A stretch of DNA of 39,435 bases, from positions 1 to 39,435 of the forward strand of contig CADEGD010000041.1 in NCBI GenBank assembly GCA_902826795.1, written 5' to 3'. Each line of letters opens with the position of its first letter. The first letter of the stretch is position 1. Of this stretch, positions 8,721 to 17,338 are shown one piece after another. This stretch comes from an uncultured Acidobacteriota bacterium. Lineage in GTDB: Bacteria > Acidobacteriota > Blastocatellia > Pyrinomonadales > Pyrinomonadaceae. Below the pieces are notes generated by a model. It worked only from the letters and a program-made list of their open reading frames with translations, ran no database searches and was not told the DNA's origin. Both the position numbers and the translations under genes were made by a program.

Positions 8721-11627
8721 CTAGTTTAGTGCCTCCAAATTCATTTTGAGCGTGGCGATCTGGTGTTCTAGTTCGCCTTTTCTTTCTCTGAGGGCTTCGA
8801 CCTTTTCGGCCGGGGCCTTGTTTACAAAATCTGCGTTTGAGAGTTGGCCGTTGAGGCGTTGGAGCTCGGTGTCGAGTTTGGCGATCTGGTTTTGAAGCCG
8901 CTCGCGTTCTTTGTCGAAGTCGATCAGGCCTTCGAGCGGGACCGCGATCTCGGCACCGCCGCTCAAGACAGCTTTTGCAGACGCTTTCGGAACGTCGAGA
9001 GTTTCGCCGAGAACAATGTTATCGGCCCGCGCAAGCTTTTTGATCTGGGCGTCACTGGCGGTGAAGTTTGCAAGCATTTCCGCGTTTGCGGCAACGTGTA
9101 CGGCGACCTTATCGCTCGGTTTGATGTTCATTTCCGAGCGAATATTCCGCACCTTTTTTATCAGGTCGATCACGGACTGCATCTCAGCTTCGGCAGCAGC
9201 GTCGATCGCATTCGCGTCTCCCGGCGGAAAAGCCGTGAGCATTATCGTTGCTTCGGCGTCTTTGTAAGCACGAGCAAGCATCTCTTTTCCGGTGCCTGGC
9301 AAAGTCAGCCAAAGCTCTTCCGTCAAATACGGCATAAACGGGTGAAGCATCCGAAGAGCGATCTCGAGGATCGTGAGGATACGGGTCTTGGTAAGAGTGA
9401 CGCCTTCAGGCGTTTCTTCGTCAGAACGGCTAAAGCCGTCACGCTTGCTGGTGATCTCATCCTTTACGAGTTCGATATACCAATCGCAGAAATCGTCCCA
9501 AAAAAAGTGATAGAGCAGCGAAACCGCAGTGTGGAATTCATACTTCGCGAGGGACTTATTTACGTCGATGGCCGTCTGATTTAGCCGCGAGATAATCCAT
9601 CTGTCCGCCAGCGACAACCCGCTGCGATCCATCAGGCTGGCGTGATCAACCTTAGCTCGTTCCGAATTCAACAGACAAAACCGCGTCGCGTTCCAGATCT
9701 TGTTGGCAAAGTTTCGATAGGTCTCGATCAATAGATCGTTCCATTTAATGTCCGCGCCGGTGGCGATAGAGGCGAGATATATCCGCGTCGCGTCCACGCC
9801 GAACTTATCGAACATCTCTATCGGATCGACGCCGTTGTTGCGTGATTTCGACATCGGCTTGCCGTCTTTGCCAAGCACGGTTCCGGTGATGATCACATCC
9901 TCGAAAGCCTTCTTATCAACAAACTTTTTCGTCAGCATCATCATCCGGGAAACCCATAGGAAAATAATGTCGCGGCCAGTGACGAGAACGTCAGTCGGGA
10001 GGAAGGTCTCCAGATCCGACGGAACGCGGACGCCCCCGTCCGCACTTACCGCCTGCGGCGAATGTTCTTGGGCCGCCGTCAACGAGTCAGTTCGGGCATC
10101 GCCCTCATTGCGGACGAGGGCGTCCGCGTTCCCGGTCCAACCCAACGTCGAGAACGCCCACAATCCCGACGAAAACCATGTATCGAGTACGTCCTGATCT
10201 TGAGTTAGCTCGCGACCACCCGCTTTCTCTTTAGCTTCATCCGCGGTGTGTGCGACAAAAACATTTCCGTCTGCGTCGTACCACGCGGGGATCTGATGCC
10301 CCCACCAGAGTTGGCGGGAGATGGTCCAGTCCTTCAGATTTTCGAGCCAAGTCGTGTAAACCTTTTCGTGCGGGACCTGCGGCGAGAAATGCGGCGCGCC
10401 CTCGGTCCGCATCAGGTCGAGAGCCATGTCGCGCATCTCGTCCATCTTCACGAACCACTGATCCGATAAGATCGGCTCGACGATCGTCTTGCACCGTTCG
10501 CAGACCGGCAGCGATATCTCGTAATCGTCGATCTTCTCGAGCAAGCCAAGTTCGTCGAACCGCTCGATCACCTTTTCACGAGCCTTGAAACGGTCGAGGC
10601 CTTCAAATTCTTTCCCCGCGGCGGCGTTCATCGTGCCGTCGTCGTTCATCACGAGAAGCTGCGGCAGGTCGTGTCGCTGGCCCAGCTGATAATCGTTCGG
10701 ATCGTGGGCCGGCGTGATCTTGACCGCACCCGTACCGAACTCCGCGTCGACATATTCATCCGCAACGATCGGTATCTCGCGATCAGTGAGCGGCAACGCG
10801 ATCATTTTGCCGATGAGATGTTTGTACCGCTCGTCTTTCGGGTTCACCGCGACCGCCGTATCTCCGAGCATCGTCTCGGGACGAGTTGTCGCGACTATCA
10901 AGGCAGAACCGCCTGCGTGAGCAGGTGGCAAATCGCCGTCGCGGGAATCAGCTTGATCATCAGAGGCGTTCTCGCCCCCCGCCGACGCAGGGGGCTCTGA
11001 CAGTGGATAACGGAGGTAGTAAAGCTTCCCGTCTTTTCGCGTCTCTTCTTTCACCTCAAGATCGGATAGAACGGTCTTATCTTTCGGACACCAATTTACG
11101 ATCCGCAGGCCTTTATAGATCCAACCTTCGTCATAGAGCGTCACGAAAACACTTCGCACCGCTTTCGACAAGCTTTCGTCCATCGTAAAGCGGTGTCGCG
11201 ACCAATCGACCGACGCACCTTCGCGACGCATCTGCTCGGTTATCGTGTTGCCGTATTGCTCTTTCCATGCCCAAGCCCGCCGCACAAACTCCTCTCGTCC
11301 GATATCAAGCGGCGTTTTATGCTCGTCCTTCTTCAGTTGCTCGACGACCTTTCGCTGTACGGAAATCCCAGCGTGATCCGTCCCCGGAAGCCATAGCGTC
11401 CGATAACCCTGCATTCGCTTCCAGCGCGTCAACACGTCCATTATGGTGTGCTGAAGCGCGTGACCCATGTGCAGGCTGCCTGTTACGTTCGGCGGCGGAA
11501 TGACGATCGAATACTTTGGCGCGTCCGGGTCTTGATTGATCTCCGGGCTGAAAAATCCGCTTGATTCCCAGCGTTCGTAATGACTTTGTTCGGCTTGTTT
11601 CGGATCGTAAGCCTTGGCAACTTCCAT
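8721..11627 (-). CDS. valS: Valyl-tRNA synthetase with three in-frame palindromic insertions
   Basis: Charges tRNA-Val with valine (class I synthetase). Seen are HMGH (53-56, the HIGH signature), the editing-domain start ATTRPETMLGDTAV, the tRNA/KMSKS-side motif PMSKS (591-595, first Lys replaced by Pro, catalytic Lys594 kept), the anticodon-binding domain, and a C-terminal coiled coil with LEGLIDFDKERERL. I start at the ATG at 11627; an upstream in-frame start would only add a hydrophobic stretch atypical for ValS. The gene has 968 residues. Three segments (about 211-241, 499-536 and 729-744) coincide with palindromic DNA elements and have no counterpart in ordinary ValS. Removing them leaves about 888, the usual size. 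Conserved motifs on both sides stay in frame. Confidence 0.95.
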   Translation of the reverse strand: MEVAKAYDPKQAEQSHYERWESSGFFSPEINQDPDAPKYSIVIPPPNVTGSLHMGHALQHTIMDVLTRWKRMQGYRTLWLPGTDHAGISVQRKVVEQLKKDEHKTPLDIGREEFVRRAWAWKEQYGNTITEQMRREGASVDWSRHRFTMDESLSKAVRSVFVTLYDEGWIYKGLRIVNWCPKDKTVLSDLEVKEETRKDGKLYYLRYPLSEPPASAGGENASDDQADSRDGDLPPAHAGGSALIVATTRPETMLGDTAVAVNPKDERYKHLIGKMIALPLTDREIPIVADEYVDAEFGTGAVKITPAHDPNDYQLGQRHDLPQLLVMNDDGTMNAAAGKEFEGLDRFKAREKVIERFDELGLLEKIDDYEISLPVCERCKTIVEPILSDQWFVKMDEMRDMALDLMRTEGAPHFSPQVPHEKVYTTWLENLKDWTISRQLWWGHQIPAWYDADGNVFVAHTADEAKEKAGGRELTQDQDVLDTWFSSGLWAFSTLGWTGNADALVRNEGDARTDSLTAAQEHSPQAVSADGGVRVPSDLETFLPTDVLVTGRDIIFLWVSRMMMLTKKFVDKKAFEDVIITGTVLGKDGKPMSKSRNNGVDPIEMFDKFGVDATRIYLASIATGADIKWNDLLIETYRNFANKIWNATRFCLLNSERAKVDHASLMDRSGLSLADRWIISRLNQTAIDVNKSLAKYEFHTAVSLLYHFFWDDFCDWYIELVKDEITSKRDGFSRSDEETPEGVTLTKTRILTILEIALRMLHPFMPYLTEELWLTLPGTGKEMLARAYKDAEATIMLTAFPPGDANAIDAAAEAEMQSVIDLIKKVRNIRSEMNIKPSDKVAVHVAANAEMLANFTASDAQIKKLARADNIVLGETLDVPKASAKAVLSGGAEIAVPLEGLIDFDKERERLQNQIAKLDTELQRLNGQLSNADFVNKAPAEKVEALRERKGELEHQIATLKMNLEALN
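9397..9442. repeat. Palindromic element inside valS (anticodon-domain region)
   Basis: Terminal inverted repeats 9397-9415 and 9424-9442 contain two hairpins, ACGCCTTCAGGCGT and ACGGCTAAAGCCGT. Translated on the minus strand it gives residues about 729-744 of ValS (GFSRSDEETPEGV), between a helix ending in VKDEITSK and one starting KTRILTILE. The sequence is read through in frame. Confidence 0.75.
10021..10132. repeat. Palindromic element inside valS (catalytic-domain region)
   Basis: 24-nt inverted arms 10021-10044 and 10109-10132 differ at one position. Each arm is itself a hairpin (GCGGACG...CGTCCGC). It encodes residues about 499-536, between FSTLGW and SDLETFLPTDVLVTG, which are normally only a few residues apart in ValS. 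Confidence 0.85.
10906..10997. repeat. Palindromic element inside valS (editing-domain junction)
   Basis: 24-nt terminal inverted repeats 10906-10929 and 10974-10997 match at 18 of 24 positions. Each can form its own hairpin (CCGCCTGC/GCAGGTGG and GCCCCC/GGGGGC). It encodes residues about 211-241, including PPASAGG and PPAHAGG, just before ATTRPETMLGD. Confidence 0.8.
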
Positions 11628-11674
11628 AAGTAAAACGTAGATGATAAAACAAAAACGGCTCGCTTTCATCTTCT

Positions 11675-11753
11675 ATGCGCAAGCCCGCGCGTAAGCAAGG
11701 GCGTAACGATCAACTTGGATGTTACGCCCTTGCCTAGGCGCGGGCTTGCGCAT
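11675..11753. repeat. Long near-perfect palindrome between valS and response regulator
   Basis: 33-nt arms 11675-11707 and 11721-11753 match at 31 of 33 positions around a 13-nt loop. It nearly fills the gap between the regulator gene stop (11764) and the valS start. No U-tract follows the stem on the minus strand, so it looks like a repeat element rather than a classical terminator. Confidence 0.85.
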
Positions 11754-11763
11754 GTTCCGGCAA

Positions 11764-13098
11764 CTAATACTTCTCGGACATCTTTTCGACCACGCGCTGA
11801 GCGATCATTTCGATCAGCTCCGGCGATAGCGTCACGATTTGCTTATTGCTGCCATGCTCGACCGCATTTGACGGCGTCGTGATCTCGACCGGTTGGCTCG
11901 GGCCCGCCGAAAGGTCGAGCAGATCTACATCGTCAAACTTGAACGACGAACTGGTCGAATCGAATCGGTCGTCCATTTTGATCGTGTCTTCTTCAACGTT
12001 CGCCTCAGCAAACGACGACTCCGTGCCAGCCTCGTGTTGCACTTCAGCTTTGACCTCCTCGGGTGCAAACGTCGGGCCGCTGTAAGAATCTCCGCGCATG
12101 TCCGCGGGCTTCCAGTTGTGATACTCAACGGTATCCATCGATGAATCCTGAACCTCGTCCGTTTGCACGGAGGGTTCGAGTTCGGCGACCTCCTCGACGG
12201 GCGTAGCAACTTCGGAAACCGCAGCTGGCTCGAATTCCGCTACCGGCTCCGGCTGGAAACTTTTTTCGACCTGTGCCACTCCCGCCTCGGTCGTAAAATC
12301 GGTAAGGTCCGAATTCTCGTCGGCAGCGGTGTAGCTGGTTTCGATCATTTCATCGTCGATCCCGACATCCGAAAGGTCGTCCGATCCGCGATCGATACTC
12401 TGGCTGTAGAGATCGTCGATATCGTCGTCGGGTTGAGCGGCCGCGGGCGGCGATTGAAGCGAGGTCTCATAGCCGAGGTCGTCGAAGTAACGAGGAGTCG
12501 TTTCAACAGCGTCAACGGTCCCGATGCTTTCAACCGTGTCGACCGCATCAACAGTTTTAATATTCTGGATCGTATCGGCCGTTTCGGTCGGCTGCGGCTG
12601 CCATTCTTGCTCGACCAATTCCGGCGTGTCAGTGGCCAGCGATGGCTCTTCCTCGAACACGTCTGCTGCCGCCAGCTGAGCCGTTTCTGCTACCGACAAT
12701 TCTGCGGTTGTCGGCTTCGACGCATCGATCAGCTCATTCACCTGCGCGATCAACTGTTTGATCGATTGGAACGGCTTCGTCAGATAAGCATTTGCACCGA
12801 CGCGGGCGGCCTCGGTTTCGTCAAACGGCTCGAACGAACCGACGAGCAAGATCACCGGAACATTCTTGGTCGCGTCGCTCGCTCGCAACTGTTCGCAGAT
12901 CTGATAGCCGGTCGGTCCGGGCATGTTCACGTCGGCAAGAACAATATCCGGAGTAACGCCGCCGAGATGCGCCAATGCTGCATCGCCATCCCCAACGGTC
13001 GTAACGTCGATGCCTTCGTCGGCAAAAGTAAGGTTGACTACCTTCTGGATCGTGATCGAATCGTCGGCTAACAGCAGCTTTCGTCTGGACACGTGCAA
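11764..13098 (-). CDS. Response regulator with long acidic disordered tail
   Basis: Residues 6-125 are a complete receiver domain: acidic pocket Asp12/Asp13, phosphoacceptor Asp56 (in VLADVNMP) and Lys108 (in LTKPF). Residues about 130-415 are low-complexity, rich in Glu, Asp, Thr, Val and Ser, with short repeats such as TVDAV; no output domain is visible. The last 20 residues form an amphipathic helix (SPELIEMIAQRVVEKMSEKY), likely a docking segment. The start is TTG, chosen because GGAG lies 6 nt upstream and the receiver would otherwise lose its first strand. Such receiver-plus-tail proteins occur in Acidobacteria and myxobacteria, where related ones serve motility or polarity. The role here is not known. 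A single-domain regulator lies 83 bp upstream. Confidence 0.8.
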   Translation of the reverse strand: MHVSRRKLLLADDSITIQKVVNLTFADEGIDVTTVGDGDAALAHLGGVTPDIVLADVNMPGPTGYQICEQLRASDATKNVPVILLVGSFEPFDETEAARVGANAYLTKPFQSIKQLIAQVNELIDASKPTTAELSVAETAQLAAADVFEEEPSLATDTPELVEQEWQPQPTETADTIQNIKTVDAVDTVESIGTVDAVETTPRYFDDLGYETSLQSPPAAAQPDDDIDDLYSQSIDRGSDDLSDVGIDDEMIETSYTAADENSDLTDFTTEAGVAQVEKSFQPEPVAEFEPAAVSEVATPVEEVAELEPSVQTDEVQDSSMDTVEYHNWKPADMRGDSYSGPTFAPEEVKAEVQHEAGTESSFAEANVEEDTIKMDDRFDSTSSSFKFDDVDLLDLSAGPSQPVEITTPSNAVEHGSNKQIVTLSPELIEMIAQRVVEKMSEKY

Positions 13099-13181
13099 AT
13101 TAGGCTCCTATGAATACTGATTGAAACGGATTGTTGTTGAAACGCTATCACTACACGCCGACTCCGTCAAGAAATTGACGC

Positions 13182-13568
13182 TTATCCTGACGATGCCCGC
13201 TTGCCCACCAGCGTGCGAAGCGCGGTTCGCAACTGAGCGTTTGTAAACGGCTTGGGAAGAAAAGCCACGGCTCCGGAGGCAAGGGCCTTTGAGGACGCCC
13301 TCGGATCACGGTCGGCGGTCATTATCAAAACCGGGATCTTCGCAAATCGCTCGTCCCGCTTCATAAATTTGACGAGATCGTTACCATCGATATACGGCAT
13401 ATTTATATCGATGATCGCGGCAAGTATGTTTGCTCCGGATTTCAACGCGGCGTAGGCTTCTTTACCGTCTTTGGCGGTGGCCGGGATGAACCCCTCGCCT
13501 TCCACGACAGTGAGAACCAACTTCAGCAATGCCGGATCGTCGTCCGCAATAAGAACAAAATCTTCCAT
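13182..13568 (-). CDS. Single-domain CheY-like response regulator
   Basis: 128 residues, only a receiver domain. Counting from the ATG at 13568, the acidic pair is Asp9/Asp10, the phosphoacceptor is Asp54 (in IIDINMP), and the switch Thr (in LIMTADRD) and Lys (in PKPF) are present. With no output domain it must act by protein contact, as a phosphate sink, or with a hybrid partner. A TTG one codon upstream of the ATG is an alternative start. It precedes the acidic-tail regulator on the same strand, so the two may be co-transcribed. No kinase is adjacent. Confidence 0.88.
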   Translation of the reverse strand: MEDFVLIADDDPALLKLVLTVVEGEGFIPATAKDGKEAYAALKSGANILAAIIDINMPYIDGNDLVKFMKRDERFAKIPVLIMTADRDPRASSKALASGAVAFLPKPFTNAQLRTALRTLVGKRASSG

Positions 13569-13597
13569 CAAATAAGCCGTTGAGAGTATCAGTCCGC

Positions 13598-14563
13598 TTA
13601 ACTACTGCGAACGAGATCAGCCGCAAGCCGGATTGCCGCTTTCATGCTTGATTCGTCGGCAACGTTCTTGCCGGCGATATCGAAAGCCGTGCCGTGATCG
13701 ACCGAAGTCCTGATCAGCGGCAATCCAAGAGTAACATTTACCGACGATCCAAAGGAGAGAGATTTTACGGCAATCGTCGCCTGGTCGTGATAACAGGCGA
13801 CAACGAGGTCGAACTCGCCTCGGAATCCGCGAAGAAAGATCGTGTCCGGCGAGTACGGCCCGCTTACGTCGATGCCATTTGCCCGGCATTTTTCAATGGC
13901 TGGAGCAATGAATCGAGCTTCTTCGTCGCCGAACATCCCGCCCTCAGACGCATGCGGATTGACACCCGCAACTGCGATCTTCGGCCGCTTGCCGCCGATT
14001 AAGTCCGGAAGATTACTATCCGCGAACTCGATCAACTTTACGAGCGAGTCGACCGTAACAAGTCCGATCGCATCCTTTAAAGAAACATGTGTCGAAAGAA
14101 GTACGACTCGGAGCTTCTCCGCAAAGAAGCTCATCGCGAATTCTTTTGTGTCGGTCAGCGACGCGAGGAATTCCGTATGGCCGGGATGGGTATATCCGGC
14201 GAGCTTTAAGGCATTTTTGCTTATCGGAGCGGTTGCGACCGCGTCTATCTTTCCGGCTCTCCAAAGCTCTACCGCCGCTTCGATATTTGTCGCCGCGGAT
14301 CTGCCCGTCCCTTCGGTTTCAACTCCAAATTCAACCGGCTTGTCCAAGTTCGCCTGATCGATCACGTCAACCGAGGCAAGACTCTCCGTGAGCCCCAACT
14401 CCGCCGCTGTCCACTCAAGGTTCCTCCGGTCGCCGATCAACACAGGCCGACAGACCTCGCTGATCGACAGATCGCCGACAGCCTTGAGAACGATCTCGGG
14501 CCCGATCCCAGCCGGGTCACCGACAGTTATTCCGATAACGGGTAGTGTTTTTTCGGTCCTCAT
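13598..14563 (-). CDS. pdxA: 4-hydroxythreonine-4-phosphate dehydrogenase
   Basis: Oxidises 4-phosphooxy-L-threonine with NAD in the DXP-dependent route to pyridoxal phosphate. The three metal ligands are His159 (STHVSL), His204 (NPHASEGG) and His259 (HDQAT), each exactly seven residues before H166, H211 and H266 of E. coli PdxA. GITVGDPAGIGPEI marks the N terminus and GHTEFLA the substrate loop. The length of 321 residues is typical. It lies upstream of the response regulators with only 29 bp to the next gene. It is separated from ftsZ by a palindrome and a terminator, so it starts its own transcription unit. Confidence 0.95.
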   Translation of the reverse strand: MRTEKTLPVIGITVGDPAGIGPEIVLKAVGDLSISEVCRPVLIGDRRNLEWTAAELGLTESLASVDVIDQANLDKPVEFGVETEGTGRSAATNIEAAVELWRAGKIDAVATAPISKNALKLAGYTHPGHTEFLASLTDTKEFAMSFFAEKLRVVLLSTHVSLKDAIGLVTVDSLVKLIEFADSNLPDLIGGKRPKIAVAGVNPHASEGGMFGDEEARFIAPAIEKCRANGIDVSGPYSPDTIFLRGFRGEFDLVVACYHDQATIAVKSLSFGSSVNVTLGLPLIRTSVDHGTAFDIAGKNVADESSMKAAIRLAADLVRSS

Positions 14564-14570
14564 GCGTCTC

Positions 14571-14651
14571 AGCTTTGTTCATCCTGATCCTCTTGTTCTG
14601 TGGTAAAAAAAGAATTAGACCACAGACGAAGAAGGATAAAAGGAACAAGCT
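14571..14651. repeat. Imperfect palindrome, CTGTGGT/ACCACAG family (copy 1)
   Basis: The left arm contains CTTGTTCTGTGGT and the right arm ACCACAGACGAAGAAGG. The same arm ends recur at 18230-18307, and a half copy lies near 35296. It sits between the pdxA start and the ftsZ terminator. Confidence 0.7.
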
Positions 14652-14667
14652 CTTAGGACAATCATAA

Positions 14668-14700
14668 GAAAAACCTCCGCGAAATTTCTACTCGCGGAGG
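14668..14700 (-). terminator. Terminator of ftsZ / end of the dcw operon
   Basis: On the minus strand CCTCCGCG pairs perfectly with CGCGGAGG around an 11-nt loop, followed by TTTTTC. It begins 23 bp after the ftsZ stop, marking ftsZ as the last gene of the division cluster. Confidence 0.85.
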
Positions 14701-14722
14701 CCTTGCCGTAACCGAATGAATG

Positions 14723-15829
14723 CTAGTCGGCCTGTCGCCGAATAAAGGTCGGCACATTCAGATCTTCCGAAACATCCTCACGCGGAATGTAGATCGGCCC
14801 GCCATTCGCGACCTGCTGCGTTTCATAGACCATCGGTTTAGGCTGCATCGCTTGCACGGCGCTGTCGAATCCGGTGGCAATGACGGTGACCTTGATCTCG
14901 TCGTGCATGTCGTCGCGAATGACGCTGCCCCAGATGATGTCCGCGTTCGGATCGGCCTCGGCTTCGATCATTCCGATCGCATCTTCGATCTCGCCGAGCG
15001 GCATATGTGGCCCGCCGGTAACGTTGATCAGGGCGGCCTTTGCTCCCGAGATCGAATTCTCTTCAAGCAATTTGTAATCAAGAGCCGAACGCATCGCCAT
15101 CGACGCGCCGTTCTCACCCTTGCCCGCACCAACGCCCATCAACGCAACACCGCGACCGGTCATCACGGTGCGAACATCGGCAAAGTCGAGATTGATGATC
15201 CCGGGGGTCGTGATCAGATCGGTGATGCCCTGAACGGCTTGCAAAAGAATGTCGTCCGCACGACGAAACGCATCGACAAGAGTTATCTTCTCTTCCACTT
15301 CGCGGAGCTTTGAGTTCGGGATCGTAATGATCGTATCGACACATCCGCGGAGCTCGGCTAGACCTTTTTCAGCCTGCTGCATCCGCTTGCGGCCTTCGAC
15401 GTTGAACGGCTTCGTGACGACAGCTACGGTCAACGCACCAAGCTCGATCGCGAGCGACGCAACTACCGGAGCCGCGCCCGTTCCGGTTCCGCCGCCGAGT
15501 CCCGCCGTAACGAAAACCATGTCTGAACCTTCAAGCACGTCGAGAAGTTTCTCGTGATCTTCGAGCGCCGCCTCGCGGCCGACATCCGGATTCGAACCAG
15601 CGCCAAGGCCGCGGGTCGAACGTCCGCCAAGCTGGATCTTCATCGGCGCCTTCGAGGCGTTCAAGGCCTGAAGATCTGTGTTCGCGACAATGAACTCGAC
15701 GCCATTTATTCCCGCGTCGATCATTCGGTTAACTGCGTTTCCGCCGCCGCCGCCAACACCGACCACCTTTATCCGTGCTCCGGTAATGGGTGGTTCGTCG
15801 ATAAACATTTTAAGTGCGCCGTTGTTCAT
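14723..15829 (-). CDS. ftsZ: Cell division GTPase FtsZ
   Basis: Tubulin homologue that assembles the cytokinetic ring at mid-cell. The GTP-binding signature GGGTGTG is at 112-118. The T7 loop with catalytic Asp residues is N213, D215 and D218, aligned with N207, D209 and D212 of E. coli. The 368-residue chain has a short C-terminal linker and ends [10 protein letters not shown], the conserved tail peptide that binds FtsA and other partners. I start at 15829, with GGGAAC upstream; the internal Met8 is possible. It is separated from ftsA by 164 bp, which leaves room for its own promoter, though I cannot name one. Confidence 0.98.
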   Translation of the reverse strand: MNNGALKMFIDEPPITGARIKVVGVGGGGGNAVNRMIDAGINGVEFIVANTDLQALNASKAPMKIQLGGRSTRGLGAGSNPDVGREAALEDHEKLLDVLEGSDMVFVTAGLGGGTGTGAAPVVASLAIELGALTVAVVTKPFNVEGRKRMQQAEKGLAELRGCVDTIITIPNSKLREVEEKITLVDAFRRADDILLQAVQGITDLITTPGIINLDFADVRTVMTGRGVALMGVGAGKGENGASMAMRSALDYKLLEENSISGAKAALINVTGGPHMPLGEIEDAIGMIEAEADPNADIIWGSVIRDDMHDEIKVTVIATGFDSAVQAMQPKPMVYETQQVANGGPIYIPREDVSEDLNVPTFIRRQAD

Positions 15830-15993
15830 TTATTTTGTTCCCGTCAATGGCCAACGCTTTTCGCTATCCGCAAAAAGCCAAAAAATTCAAATGTCCGGCT
15901 TGATTGGTTGAAGATTCGGGTTCAACTATATCTTGTGCTGACGGACACACAGCATACAACGATTAGTGGTAAAAATCCAGTCGGGAGATGGCA

Positions 15994-17232
15994 TTACTTA
16001 AACTTTTCGCGAAAATTTTCTACCCACGCCGCGACCTTGTTCGAGCGCGAGCGTCCATGCGAATTCAATTCGCGCACCTGTGAGCGGATCGATGAAAGAG
16101 CGAGGCCGGCCGCGACAGCCCATGCGGGATCCTGAACTTCGCCGGCAAGCCCGCCGAAATATCTTTCGTCCAAAAATCCGAGCCGCGTCGGCGCGTCGAA
16201 GACCTGCTCGGCGATCTCGACCATTCCGCGTGCAAGCGATCCGCCGCCGGTCAACACGACGCCGCTCGGTATCGACGACTGCGTCTTAGCGATCTCGTGC
16301 GCGATGTGCTGAAGCAGCTCGACCGCACGCGGCTGCATGATGTCGCACAAGATCTCTTTCGACAGCCGACGCGATTCGCTGCGGCCGACGGGTACGATCT
16401 CGATCACTTGCTGACGCTCTTCGTCGGTCATCAAGAACGCCGCAACGCATCCGAAATCGTGCTTGATCTTGTTCGCCTCCTGCATTGAAACTCGCAGGCC
16501 ATGGGCGATGTCTTTCGTGAAGTGAAGGCTGCCGAAAGGAAACACGGCGGTATGCTGTACGGCACCGCGAGAAAAGATCATGACGCTCGTAATCTCGGAA
16601 CCGATGTTCACGAGCGCACAGCCGTATTCTTTATCATCGTCGGTAAGTGCGCTTTCGGCTGCGGCAAGCGGCTCAAGCATCATTCGCTCAACTCGTAATC
16701 CTGCACGGCGGATCGCCTTGTCAAGATTTTGACGTCCGGCGCTCGGCCCGATCACGATATGTACCAACGATTCCAACCGAGCCCCGCTCATGCCGACGGG
16801 CTCGGTAATTCCGTCTTGCCCATCAATGATAAATTCTTGCGGCAGGCGGCTAAATATCTCCCAACCGGCGGGAAGCTGCATCGCGCTCGCCGATTCGACC
16901 GCTCGCGCAACATCATCTTCCGTGATCTCGCGGCCTGCTCCTGCTACCGCCACGACGCCGGCCTTATTCTCGCCGCGAAAATGCTCACCCGACAGGTTCA
17001 CCATTGCCGCTTCGCCCTGCAGTCCGCTTACTTTTTCAGCCTCGCCAACCGCACGACGGATAGCTTCGCTGACAGCCTCGGCGCTCGTCACGATTCCGCG
17101 ACGCAGTCCGCGCGACTCGGCCTTGCCATAGCCAACAATGTTCATTCGCCCATGCTCGGCCGCTTCGCCGATAACGCATCGAACGCGGCTACTGCCGATA
17201 TCAAGGCCGATAGAATGGATTTCGCGGTTCAT
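15994..17232 (-). CDS. ftsA: Cell division protein FtsA
   Basis: Actin-like ATPase that anchors FtsZ filaments to the membrane and recruits later division proteins. The phosphate-1 motif GLDIGSSRVRCVIGE begins at residue 9. The connect-2 region and adenosine motif (VVLTGGGSLARGM) follow. The last 17 residues (NKVAAWVENFREKF) form the amphipathic membrane-targeting helix. I start at ATG 17232 (MNREIHSIGLDIGSS), since residues encoded further upstream derive from the adjoining palindrome. This gives 412 residues, normal for FtsA. Confidence 0.97.
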   Translation of the reverse strand: MNREIHSIGLDIGSSRVRCVIGEAAEHGRMNIVGYGKAESRGLRRGIVTSAEAVSEAIRRAVGEAEKVSGLQGEAAMVNLSGEHFRGENKAGVVAVAGAGREITEDDVARAVESASAMQLPAGWEIFSRLPQEFIIDGQDGITEPVGMSGARLESLVHIVIGPSAGRQNLDKAIRRAGLRVERMMLEPLAAAESALTDDDKEYGCALVNIGSEITSVMIFSRGAVQHTAVFPFGSLHFTKDIAHGLRVSMQEANKIKHDFGCVAAFLMTDEERQQVIEIVPVGRSESRRLSKEILCDIMQPRAVELLQHIAHEIAKTQSSIPSGVVLTGGGSLARGMVEIAEQVFDAPTRLGFLDERYFGGLAGEVQDPAWAVAAGLALSSIRSQVRELNSHGRSRSNKVAAWVENFREKFK

Positions 17233-17241
17233 ATTATTCTT

Positions 17242-17329
17242 GCCACAGAGCACACCGAGGTAAGCTTTCGGCATGGCTCAGTTGTTTTCACAGATCCACG
17301 CACGTGAAACTCTCTGGGCCCTCTGTGGC
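17242..17329. repeat. Palindrome with GCCACAGAG/CTCTGTGGC ends in the ftsQ-ftsA gap
   Basis: The outer arms 17242-17250 and 17321-17329 are perfectly complementary; the interior is more degenerate. It occupies nearly the whole gap between ftsQ and ftsA. The ends resemble those of the CTGTGGT family at 14571 and 18230. Confidence 0.6.
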
Positions 17330-17338
17330 TAACTGCTT

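Noticed and set aside
8721..11669. The longer valS start at 11669
   Set aside because: It would add a hydrophobic stretch unlike ValS and has no ribosome site; the ATG at 11627 gives the expected N terminus.
12163..13071. A 302-codon plus-strand frame opposite the acidic-tail response regulator
   Set aside because: Composition rich in Arg, Asp and Phe mirrors the antisense of the Glu/Val/Thr-rich tail; no domain is visible.
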